This document shows, piece by piece, positions 6,294 through 13,455 of a stretch of DNA of 16,012 nucleotides. The stretch lies in assembly GCA_003455655.1 (NCBI GenBank), contig DMQP01000207.1, positions 1 to 16,012 on the forward strand, written 5' to 3'. Below the pieces are notes generated by a model. It worked only from the letters and a program-made list of their open reading frames with translations. It was not told the origin of the DNA and searched no databases. Every line of letters starts with the position of its first letter. Position 1 is the first letter of the stretch. Position numbers and translations under genes: made by a program. This DNA comes from Treponema sp. Lineage in GTDB: Bacteria; Spirochaetota; Spirochaetia; Treponematales; Treponemataceae.

Positions 6294-8804
6294 ATGCTTA
6301 CACTTAAATTTGGCGGAACCAGCATGGGTTCTTCTCGCCGTATTCTTGATAGCGTTGATATTATGATTGGTCGCGCAAAAACTGACCGCATTTCTGTTGT
6401 TGTCAGTGCTGTCGCTGGAGTTTCAAATAAGTTGCAGGAAGCAATTGACGCTTGTGTTTCTGGCTCAAGTGCTTTGACTTATGTAGAACAGCTTCGTACC
6501 ATTCATACCGACATTTGTTCAGAAATAAAAAAAGAAGAAGCAGCCTTTGACACAGAGCGTGTTTCTAAAAAAATAGAAGCCTTACTTACCGAACTTAATA
6601 ACCTTTTGTCTGGTCTTGCTACTTTTGGTGAATGCCCTTCGACTGTTCACTGTCGCATTATGGGCATGGGCGAGCTTATGTGTGCTCCCATTGTAGAAGA
6701 AGTGCTTGTTGCAAAAGGTCAGAATGTTCTTTTGTTAGATAGCCGTAAATACATTTACACAACGGGTAATCAAAAAGAGGGTGACCCTGATTACGAACGC
6801 AGTGCAGTCGCATTTCAGGCTTTGCGTGAGGGTGCTCTTAGTTTTACTCAGATTTTCCTTTTCCCCGGATTCATTTGTTCTTGGGTTGGCGGAACTGGCA
6901 TGGAACCGGTTATGGGTCTTTTGGGTCGTAACGGAAGTGACTTTTCTGCTGCAATTGTAGGTTACTCTTTGGGTGCTTCAAAAGTAGAATTCTGGACTGA
7001 TGTTGACGGAATCTACACGGCAGATCCTCGCGTTGTAAAAGATGCCATTTTGGTAAAAGACATGAGCTACGAAGAAGCTATGGAACTTTCCTTCTTCGGA
7101 AGTAAAGTGCTTCATCCTAAAACACTTTCGCCACTTGCGTCTAAAGGCATTGAAGCATGGAGTCTTAACAGTCATAATCCCCAAGCTCGCGGAACAAGAA
7201 TTGGCAAAGGTCCTTTTGAAGACAGCGAGACAGGTCCTGTTCGTGGCATAAGTTGTTTGAAAGACTGTGCTATGATTAGTGTGAGCGGTTCTGGTATGAA
7301 GGGTCGCAAGGGTATGGCAGCTCGTATCTTTAGTGCAGTAAGTAACGCAGGCATTTCTGTTTTGCTTATAACTCAGTCTTCTTCTGAATACACTCTGTCT
7401 TTCTGTGTACGCAAAGCTTATTCTGCAAAAGTGCAAGATGTTTTGAAGGCAGAGTTTGCTCTTGAAATAAGCAGTAAAATTGTTGATGAAATAGAAGTTC
7501 ATGACGACTGTGCTATTGTTTCTATCATTGGCGACAACATGAAAGCTAAGCGTGGTGTTGCAGGAACATTCTTTGACTCTCTTGCAAGCCGTGATGTAAA
7601 CATTCTTGCTATTGCTCAGGGTTCAAGCGAACGCTCTATTTCTGCGGTAATCAACGCTGCAGACGGAGATATGGCAGTACGCATTGTACACCAGTTCTTC
7701 TTCAATACCGTTCAGTCAATTCAAGTCTTTGCTTTTGGAGCAGGAACTATTGGCGGAACTATGATTGACCAAATTCGCGACCAGCATGATGCTCTTCTTG
7801 AACAAGGCATAGATGTTCGTGTTATGGCCATTACTACAATCGACGGTATGATTTTAAGTGAAGAAGGTCTTGATCTTTCTAACTGGCGTGACCAAATGAA
7901 AAATCCTCAGTTTGAATTCAATTCAGACAAAAATGTGGATGACATCATTGCTTTTGTTCAAGATAAAAAACCGCTTAATCCTATCTTTGTTGATTGTACT
8001 GCAAGTTACGATTTGCCCGACCGCTATCTTGATATTCTTAAAGCTGGCATGAGCATTGCAACTCCTAACAAAAGAGCTAACTCTAAAGACATGGCTTTTT
8101 ACAAAAAGTTGCGTCAGACTGCAAACGAAATGCATGTACGCTTTTTGTACGAAACAAATGTTGGTGCTGGTCTTCCTATCATCGATACACTGCAAAATCT
8201 CTTTAAATCAGGCGACCGTCTTACTGCTTTCAATGGCATTATGTCTGGTAGCCTTAGTTACATTTTTGGAAAACTGGATGAAGGTAAAAAGTTTAGTGAA
8301 GCCGTTCTTGAAGCAAAACAACTTCGCTACACAGAACCAGATCCTCGCGATGACCTCAAAGGAACAGATGTTGCTCGTAAGGCGCTCATTATTGCCCGTG
8401 AGTCTGGAATGGAACTAGAACTTGACGACATAGAAATGCGTTCTATCTTCCCCGCAGATTTTAATCTCGAAGGTACTACCGAAGAATTCCTTAAGAAACT
8501 TCCCGAACTGGATTCCTACTTTGCAAACAAAATGGCAGAACTTAAAAAAGAAAATAAAGTTTTGCGTATGGGAGCAAGCATAAAGGACGGAAAAGTTTCT
8601 GTTGGTATGCTTGAAGTTGGCCCCGATGATCCGCTCTATGGTGTTCGTGGTGGAGAAAATGCTTTTGTATTTACCACTGCCCGTTACACACCCATTCCGC
8701 TAACTGTTCGTGGTTATGGTGCTGGTGCTGGTGTTACCGCTGCTGGTGTATTTGGTGACATTTTGCGTACAGTCAGTTGGAACGTTATGCGTCCTAACGC
8801 GTAA
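6294..8804 (+). CDS. thrA: Bifunctional aspartate kinase / homoserine dehydrogenase
   Basis: 836 aa, the usual size of the fused ThrA/MetL-type enzyme. The N-terminal kinase phosphorylates aspartate; the C-terminal dehydrogenase reduces aspartate semialdehyde to homoserine, feeding Thr, Met and Ile. Kinase motifs: KFGGTSMGS (5-13), GRNGSDFSA (211-219), FWTDVDGIYTADPR (233-246). Two ACT domains follow (about 325-395 and 405-470; ISVLLITQSSSE and VNILAIAQGSSE), the usual allosteric sites. Dehydrogenase: nucleotide fold FGAGTIGG (481-488), ATPNKR (589-594), and EPDPRDDLKGTDVARK (681-696) with the presumed catalytic D692 and K696. Both halves look intact. The start has no Shine-Dalgarno but a promoter ends 6 nt before it. 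It leads an operon with the 8817 and 10771 genes. ThrA versus MetL cannot be told from sequence alone; the gene symbol reflects the fusion type. Confidence 0.93.
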   Translation: MLTLKFGGTSMGSSRRILDSVDIMIGRAKTDRISVVVSAVAGVSNKLQEAIDACVSGSSALTYVEQLRTIHTDICSEIKKEEAAFDTERVSKKIEALLTELNNLLSGLATFGECPSTVHCRIMGMGELMCAPIVEEVLVAKGQNVLLLDSRKYIYTTGNQKEGDPDYERSAVAFQALREGALSFTQIFLFPGFICSWVGGTGMEPVMGLLGRNGSDFSAAIVGYSLGASKVEFWTDVDGIYTADPRVVKDAILVKDMSYEEAMELSFFGSKVLHPKTLSPLASKGIEAWSLNSHNPQARGTRIGKGPFEDSETGPVRGISCLKDCAMISVSGSGMKGRKGMAARIFSAVSNAGISVLLITQSSSEYTLSFCVRKAYSAKVQDVLKAEFALEISSKIVDEIEVHDDCAIVSIIGDNMKAKRGVAGTFFDSLASRDVNILAIAQGSSERSISAVINAADGDMAVRIVHQFFFNTVQSIQVFAFGAGTIGGTMIDQIRDQHDALLEQGIDVRVMAITTIDGMILSEEGLDLSNWRDQMKNPQFEFNSDKNVDDIIAFVQDKKPLNPIFVDCTASYDLPDRYLDILKAGMSIATPNKRANSKDMAFYKKLRQTANEMHVRFLYETNVGAGLPIIDTLQNLFKSGDRLTAFNGIMSGSLSYIFGKLDEGKKFSEAVLEAKQLRYTEPDPRDDLKGTDVARKALIIARESGMELELDDIEMRSIFPADFNLEGTTEEFLKKLPELDSYFANKMAELKKENKVLRMGASIKDGKVSVGMLEVGPDDPLYGVRGGENAFVFTTARYTPIPLTVRGYGAGAGVTAAGVFGDILRTVSWNVMRPNA

Positions 8805-8816
8805 GGCAAGCGGCCT

Positions 8817-10748
8817 ATGGTCATTGTTTTAAAACCGTCGATTACTCAAAGTGAAAAGACTCAGCTTAAAAACTATCTGACCAAACGCAATTTTAAATTA
8901 AACGAAGTGCGCGGAGAAGAAGAGACAGTTCTTGCTGCGGTAGGTAAACTTTCTCTTGATGTTCGTGAAGTACAAATGCTTCCTGGCGTAAGTCGCGTTA
9001 TTCCTATTTCTAAACCCTATAAACTTGCAAGTCGAGAGTTTAAACGAGACAACACGGTTATTACACTCAATGCCTCTGGACAAAACCTTCGATTAGGTGC
9101 AAGTCGAGTTTGTGTTATTGCGGGGCCTTCTGCTATTGAAAGTAAAGAACAACTTTTTTCTGTTGCACAAAGTCTTTCTGCAAGTGGAGCCGGAATTCTC
9201 AAAGGTGGTGTTTTTAGATCGACACTTTCGCCTTATGAATTTCAGGGCTTAGGTAAAAAAGCTGTAAAGTGGCTTTCTTTAGCAGGAAAAGAATTTGGTC
9301 TTCCTACTTGTACCGAAGTAAGCAGTGCTGAACAAGTTACGCTCGTGCAAGATTATGTTGATGTGCTTTTAGTCGGTTCAAAAAATATGGCAAACGGTGA
9401 ACTCTTAAAAAAGGTGAGTGCATCGGGTAAACCAGTTATTTTGTACCGTTCTTCCAGTGCAACTATAAAAGAGTTTTTGCTTTCTGCCGAATGTCTTTTG
9501 GCTAATGGTTCTGAACAAGTAATTTTGTGTGAAAGCGGAATACGCACTTTTGAAGGAACAACACGAAGTACACTTGACCTTTCTGCTGTTCCACTTTTAA
9601 AAGAGTTAACACATCTTCCTGTTATTGTTGACCCATGCAGTGCTGTGGGAAGTAGAGATAAAATTCCTTCTCTTGCCATTGCCGCTATAGCTTGTGGTTC
9701 CGACGGACTGGTGCTTGATGTTCATGCAAATCCAGATGGAGCTGTTTGTGACGGAGCTCAGTCTTTGTATGTGCAACAGTTTGACAAAGTTATGCACGAC
9801 ATTCAGGCTTTGTGCCCCGTTGTAGGAAAAGTTGTTTCTCGTGTGCATGAAGTAAATAAAAGTGCAAAAAAAGTTACTCGTGCAAAACAAAAGCAAGTGT
9901 CTTGTGCGTATTCAGGAACTCGTGGTGCTTATGCTGAACAAGCAATAAGTCGCTATTTTGACGGTCTTGATGTAAAGAGTGTCGCATTAGATTCTTTTGC
10001 ACAAATTTTCCAACAAGTAACTGACGGTAGTGTTCAATACGGAATGGTTCCCATTGAAAATTCCCTTGCAGGTTCAGTCTTCCAAAATTACGACAACTTT
10101 CTTCGCTTTGAAGATGTAAGCATTGTGGGAGCAGTAACACTTAACATTCGTCACGCACTCTTGGCTGTAAAAGGTGCTACTTTTGATGATATAAAACATG
10201 TGTATTCGCATCCCCAAGGATTTGCTCAGTGTAAAAAAATTCTTGATGCACATTCTGGCTGGACTCACATAGATGCTGTTTCAACGGCAACTGCAGCAGA
10301 CTTAGTTCATAAGGCAAAGTCAAAAGCTAATGCTGCCATTGCAAGTGAAGTAAATGCTTCTTTGTATAAACTTTCTGTTCTTGCGCAAGATATAGCAGAT
10401 GATCCGGGTAACTTTACACGCTTTGTTGTTATTGCAAAAGAAGGCAAAAAGTCTTCTCGAAAATTACAAAAGCCTAACATGGCAAGCTTTTTGTTTAAGT
10501 GTAAAAATGAACCTGGTGCACTTTGTCGTGCTCTTGGAGTTCTGGAGTCATACAAACTTAATTTGACTCGTCTTGAAAGTCGGCCCATTCCCGGAGAACC
10601 TTGGCGCTATTGGTTTTACGCAGATGCTGACATGCAAAAAAATGAAGTTGACAATCCCAGCACATACATAGACACCGTGCTTGATTCTCTGTCTAAAACA
10701 GTTGAACAGGTGCGTCTGTTGGGATTATATTCTGAAATAAGGTTTTAA
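8817..10748 (+). CDS. DAHP-synthase-like (probably inactive) / prephenate dehydratase / ACT fusion
   Basis: 643 aa with three parts. Residues 1-75 match the ferredoxin-like regulatory domain and about 76-335 the barrel of type I-beta DAHP synthase (as in Thermotoga maritima), in register over its whole length. The catalytic residues are mostly gone: Cys of AGPCS is S105, KPRTSPY reads RSTLSPY (134-140), GARN is GSKN (187-190), LKRG is LYRS (209-212), CERG is CESG (238-241), DPSHA is DPCSA (272-276), EVHP is DVHA (301-304). Only the last metal Asp (D312) remains. Residues about 360-540 are prephenate dehydratase with PIENSLAGSV (412-421), SHPQG (464-468) and the catalytic NFTRF (532-536). The ACT domain (about 553-635) keeps GAL (567-569) and ESRP (587-590), typical of phenylalanine sensing. 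There is no chorismate mutase. So it probably makes phenylpyruvate, with the front half as a regulatory or scaffold module. The start lies 12 nt after the previous stop with only a weak AGG. Confidence 0.9.
   Translation: MVIVLKPSITQSEKTQLKNYLTKRNFKLNEVRGEEETVLAAVGKLSLDVREVQMLPGVSRVIPISKPYKLASREFKRDNTVITLNASGQNLRLGASRVCVIAGPSAIESKEQLFSVAQSLSASGAGILKGGVFRSTLSPYEFQGLGKKAVKWLSLAGKEFGLPTCTEVSSAEQVTLVQDYVDVLLVGSKNMANGELLKKVSASGKPVILYRSSSATIKEFLLSAECLLANGSEQVILCESGIRTFEGTTRSTLDLSAVPLLKELTHLPVIVDPCSAVGSRDKIPSLAIAAIACGSDGLVLDVHANPDGAVCDGAQSLYVQQFDKVMHDIQALCPVVGKVVSRVHEVNKSAKKVTRAKQKQVSCAYSGTRGAYAEQAISRYFDGLDVKSVALDSFAQIFQQVTDGSVQYGMVPIENSLAGSVFQNYDNFLRFEDVSIVGAVTLNIRHALLAVKGATFDDIKHVYSHPQGFAQCKKILDAHSGWTHIDAVSTATAADLVHKAKSKANAAIASEVNASLYKLSVLAQDIADDPGNFTRFVVIAKEGKKSSRKLQKPNMASFLFKCKNEPGALCRALGVLESYKLNLTRLESRPIPGEPWRYWFYADADMQKNEVDNPSTYIDTVLDSLSKTVEQVRLLGLYSEIRF
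10702..10731 (+). promoter_or_regulatory. Possible internal promoter for ilvN
   Basis: TTGAAC (10702-10707), 18 bp spacer, TATATT (10726-10731), inside the 3' end of the preceding coding region. It would give ilvN a leader of roughly 30 nt carrying the strong Shine-Dalgarno. In AT-rich DNA such matches occur by chance, so this is tentative. Confidence 0.3.
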
Positions 10749-10758
10749 GATAAATACT

Positions 10759-10763
10759 GGAGG
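10759..10763 (+). promoter_or_regulatory. Strong Shine-Dalgarno of ilvN
   Basis: GGAGG placed 7 nt before the ATG at 10771. It is the clearest ribosome binding site on the plus strand of the window and contrasts with the SD-less starts at the heads of transcription units. Confidence 0.8.
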
Positions 10764-10770
10764 AATTATT

Positions 10771-11262
10771 ATGGAAAAATATGTGCTTTCTGTACTGGTA
10801 GATAACCATGCGGGTGTTTTGAGTCGTGTATCTGGTTTGTTCAGCCGTCGTGGTTACAACATCGATTCTCTTACTGTGTGCGAAACTGGTGATCCTACAA
10901 AGTCACGCATGACCATTGTGGTAACAGGAGACGAATACATTCTTGAACAGATTGAAAAACAACTTTCAAAATTGGTGGAAGTTATTTCTATTGAACACTG
11001 CGATCCTGCAAAGACAACTCAGCGCCAGACTGCACTTATTAAAGTAAAAGCTTCTGGAACAAATCGCTCTGTAATTATTGAACTGTGTAACATTTACCGC
11101 GCACACATTATTGATGTTGCAGAAAATTCTCTTATCATTGAAACAACCGGTAGCGAAGATAAAATTGGTTCTCTTATTCGTATGCTTGAACCCTATGGTA
11201 TTCTTGAAATGCTTAAGTCTGGTCTTGTTGCAATGGACCGCGGAGAAAAAGTAATTCGTTAG
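10771..11262 (+). CDS. ilvN: Acetolactate synthase regulatory (small) subunit
   Basis: 163 aa, the same length and register as E. coli IlvH. The protein activates the catalytic large subunit of acetohydroxyacid synthase, the first common step to Val, Leu and Ile, and confers valine inhibition. The N-terminal ACT domain (about 3-76) contains DNHAGVLSRV, RRGYNIDSLTV and SRMTIVV. The residues matching the IlvH valine site (N12, G15, N30) are present, so valine sensing is expected. The C-terminal domain (about 85-160) ends in the usual SGLVAMDRGEK region. It follows the dehydratase fusion by 22 nt with a strong Shine-Dalgarno. The catalytic large-subunit gene (ilvB/ilvI) is not in this window, unlike the usual adjacent arrangement. 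The TAG stop overlaps the opposite-strand stop codon (TTAG, 11259-11262). Confidence 0.95.
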   Translation: MEKYVLSVLVDNHAGVLSRVSGLFSRRGYNIDSLTVCETGDPTKSRMTIVVTGDEYILEQIEKQLSKLVEVISIEHCDPAKTTQRQTALIKVKASGTNRSVIIELCNIYRAHIIDVAENSLIIETTGSEDKIGSLIRMLEPYGILEMLKSGLVAMDRGEKVIR

Positions 11263-11672
11263 TTTTTTATCTTAAACCACTTTTCGTCAAAGAGTTGCCA
11301 CGTGCACTTATTGACGCTAACCGTCCCTGTTCTAAAAGAATTAACTTTTAACGGAAGTTCTTGTCTTTGGGGCAGGGTAAGGTTAGAAACTTCTTTTTGA
11401 ATGTTTGCAAATTCAATACGAAGTGTTTTTTGACTGCCATCTTCTTTTGTAAAAATTACTGGAAAATAGAGCTTGTTTTTTTGCCTATCATGCAAAGCCT
11501 TTTCAATAACGCAAGCGCTTATTGTTCCCTCGAAAAAAGAATCATCGCAAAAAGCCCACAGCGGAAATGCAGGAAGCGCAAGAATTTCATCTTTGTTGCA
11601 GTACTGAAGAATTTCGTTTTGTAATTTATGCAGGGTAAAGAGAATGTCTTTGTTTGCGGTAAAGGCTTTCAT
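11259..11672 (-). CDS. Hypothetical protein, 137 aa (150 aa from an upstream ATG)
   Basis: Not recognised. From the ATG at 11672 the product is 137 residues, soluble, with no signal peptide or membrane segment. The N-terminal third looks helical (DILFTLHKLQNEILQYC), the middle carries aromatic residues (ALPAFPLWAF), and the C-terminal part alternates polar and hydrophobic residues, suggesting beta strands ending in CTWQLFDEKWFKIKN. ATGs also exist at 11711 and 11678. I prefer 11672 because a -10-like TACACT lies exactly 6 nt before it, the same geometry as other leading genes here, and because the extra residues (MLHFFLILRYTMR) are encoded by the T-rich intergenic stretch. It is divergent from the HExxH lipoprotein gene, and its stop overlaps that of ilvN. 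Confidence 0.65.
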   Translation of the reverse strand: MKAFTANKDILFTLHKLQNEILQYCNKDEILALPAFPLWAFCDDSFFEGTISACVIEKALHDRQKNKLYFPVIFTKEDGSQKTLRIEFANIQKEVSNLTLPQRQELPLKVNSFRTGTVSVNKCTWQLFDEKWFKIKN

Positions 11673-11678
11673 GCGCAT

Positions 11679-11684
11679 AGTGTA
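11679..11684 (-). promoter_or_regulatory. Possible -10 of the 11672 gene
   Basis: TACACT on the minus strand, ending 6 nt before the ATG at 11672. No good -35 is seen at 16-18 bp. It lies in a divergent intergenic region with a T-rich tract (T8 on the minus strand). The call depends on the shared 6-nt geometry. Confidence 0.3.
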
Positions 11685-11705
11685 GCGTAAAATTAAAAAA
11701 AAGTG

Positions 11706-11711
11706 TAGCAT
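11706..11711 (+). promoter_or_regulatory. Possible -10 of the HExxH lipoprotein gene
   Basis: TAGCAT, ending 6 nt before the ATG at 11718, matching four of six consensus positions including the first T, the A and the last T. No -35 match is visible at the right distance. The octamer AGTGTAGC occurs at 11679-11686 and 11702-11709, 23 bp apart, and could be an operator pair. Confidence 0.3.
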
Positions 11712-11717
11712 AGTCTT

Positions 11718-13445
11718 ATGAAGCGATTTGTTTTTATTTGTTCTTTGCTTTGTTGTTTGTGTGCCTGTAACCGTAATTCCTCTTTAATGCTTGAAGGTGA
11801 AAATTTACTTGCTCTTACAAAACAGTCAAAAAGTGGACTCATTGTTTCTGCTCAAACAGATACTCTTTTTTATCGTTTTACTGAATCTCAGCGTTCTCGT
11901 CTTGAAGCTTTAGCTCATTCTTATTCTGGTGCAGCATTAGATTTATTGTGTACAAAAAATGCTAAGCCCGAAACAGAATCGACAACTTTTTACGCAGGAT
12001 TTTTATACGAATCTGATTTTTCTGATGAATATAAACTTGAAGTTGATTTAGATGCACGGCCACAAGTTTCTGGTGTACTGTCACAAATGAAGTTGCCTAA
12101 AGTGCATGTACTTCTTTCGCTTGCACGCAATGCAGAAATTCCTATTGGCTTTTTTGTAAAAGGTGAAGCAGGATTTGCTTTGTCTTCTGTTTCTTTTACT
12201 TCTGCAAAAATGGGCTACGATTTTAGAGAAGCAATTCCGCTTTTTGCCTTTGGTCCTGACGGTGGTGGCATTGACCCTGAATCTCGTAACTTTAATTTTA
12301 CCGGTGGCTCTTCTTTGTTTGTTACAGAAAAATCTGGTCAGACTTTGCTTCCCTACATTTATGTTGAGTTTGCTCCCACACAAGATATAGGAACTCAAAG
12401 CAAGCAGCTTACTGTTCGTGCTTCTTATGCAGGTGAAGATTTTCTTTTGCGTCGTTCTCCTTCTTGCAATAGTCTTACTTTACAGACGGCAGCTTTTAAT
12501 TCTGCTTTTGGAAAACTTTCATTTACTTCTCACAAAGAATCTGTTTTGTGCGCTTTGCTTTTGCCTAATTCAGAAAAGTGCTTTGCTTTACAAGATGGAA
12601 TTGTTCAAGAACCCTTAGTAAGTGACTTGGGCTTTATGTTTGACTATCCAACTGCTTCTTGGCGTAACCGCGAGTACGAATTGTTCCGCTGGGAAGAGTT
12701 TCCTTCTGTTTTACTTTTTACTTTCAGAGACTATGCAATTCAAGATCAGTTCTTTACTCGACTTGCATACTATGTAGAAAAAACAGGTTACAAAGGAACT
12801 TTTGTTGATGATCAGTTTATTCTTACTGAACATGGCTACAATGCACATGACTACAAAGCAGATGATCTTGCACGCTTTTTTACAGATGCTGCAAAGAAAA
12901 AGGTAAAACTAAATAAGCATGAACTGCTTTTAAAAGATATTTTGCTTTACAACGGAATAATTGTTGCTGATGGTTCTGACGCATATAAAGCAGGAAGTGG
13001 TTGTATTATTTCTTTTAGCATGGAATCTGAACCGTACTTGCGCTATCAGCTTCTTGCACATGAAGGTTGGCACGGTATTTATTTTGGTGATGAAGATTTT
13101 CGCGATACTGTTGCAATGTGTTACCTGATGTTTGACCCTGTATACATGGATTTTTTGCAAACCTATTGGGCAACATACGCATCTCTTCAGTATGACCGTA
13201 GTGATGAATACTTAATGCGAAATGAGTTTATGGCTTACCATTTGCAGCAGGCGGTTTCTCAAATTGCAAATTACTTTATAACACGAGCACAGTGGGGTTC
13301 TGTTCAGCGAATACAAAAACAAAATGCAGATTATGTCATTGCAACAAAAGCAGAAGCTTTTACCGACACCGCAACAATGTTAAGTGACTATGTCTTTACT
13401 CGTTGGGGCTTGTGTGCCGGTCGCGTGTGGAATGTAAGTCGTTAG
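11718..13445 (+). CDS. Putative HExxH zinc metalloprotease lipoprotein
   Basis: 575 aa. The N-terminus is a short signal peptide (MKRFVFICSLLCCLCAC) with lipobox L14-C15-A16-C17, so the protein is probably lipidated at Cys17 and exported. Residues about 20-330 are beta-rich and unrecognised. The C-terminal part (about 330-575) is more helical and holds LLAHEGWHGIYFGDEDF, where H448-E449-x-x-H452 fits the zinc-protease HExxH motif. A downstream NEFMAYHLQQ (502-511) offers E503 as a third ligand about 50 residues on, a gluzincin-like arrangement, with H508 also nearby. I infer a cell-surface or periplasmic peptidase; the family is not recognised and the substrate is unknown. The start has no Shine-Dalgarno and a -10-like TAGCAT 6 nt upstream. 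It is monocistronic in this window, ending 10 bp from the convergent hydrolase gene. Confidence 0.75.
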   Translation: MKRFVFICSLLCCLCACNRNSSLMLEGENLLALTKQSKSGLIVSAQTDTLFYRFTESQRSRLEALAHSYSGAALDLLCTKNAKPETESTTFYAGFLYESDFSDEYKLEVDLDARPQVSGVLSQMKLPKVHVLLSLARNAEIPIGFFVKGEAGFALSSVSFTSAKMGYDFREAIPLFAFGPDGGGIDPESRNFNFTGGSSLFVTEKSGQTLLPYIYVEFAPTQDIGTQSKQLTVRASYAGEDFLLRRSPSCNSLTLQTAAFNSAFGKLSFTSHKESVLCALLLPNSEKCFALQDGIVQEPLVSDLGFMFDYPTASWRNREYELFRWEEFPSVLLFTFRDYAIQDQFFTRLAYYVEKTGYKGTFVDDQFILTEHGYNAHDYKADDLARFFTDAAKKKVKLNKHELLLKDILLYNGIIVADGSDAYKAGSGCIISFSMESEPYLRYQLLAHEGWHGIYFGDEDFRDTVAMCYLMFDPVYMDFLQTYWATYASLQYDRSDEYLMRNEFMAYHLQQAVSQIANYFITRAQWGSVQRIQKQNADYVIATKAEAFTDTATMLSDYVFTRWGLCAGRVWNVSR

Positions 13446-13455
13446 AGAGTCATTT

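Noticed and set aside
6978..7502. Long minus-strand open frame (174 codons) inside the thrA-type gene
   Set aside because: It lies wholly antisense to a strongly conserved gene, has an odd Cys/Thr/Phe-rich composition, no motif and no start signal. It is a shadow of the real frame.
8719..8750. Repeated GGTGCTGGTGCTGG-like tract
   Set aside because: It encodes the Gly/Ala-rich GAGAGVTAAG segment at the end of the homoserine dehydrogenase, so codon choice explains it.
8817..10748. Sequencing frameshift explaining the odd DAHP-synthase motifs
   Set aside because: The frame matches the family before, between and after each altered motif, and the changes are single-residue substitutions spread along the domain.
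12081..12398. Overlapping frames on both strands inside the HExxH lipoprotein gene
   Set aside because: Composition is typical of out-of-frame translation (Leu runs on one strand, Lys/Arg/Cys-rich on the other), with no start signals.
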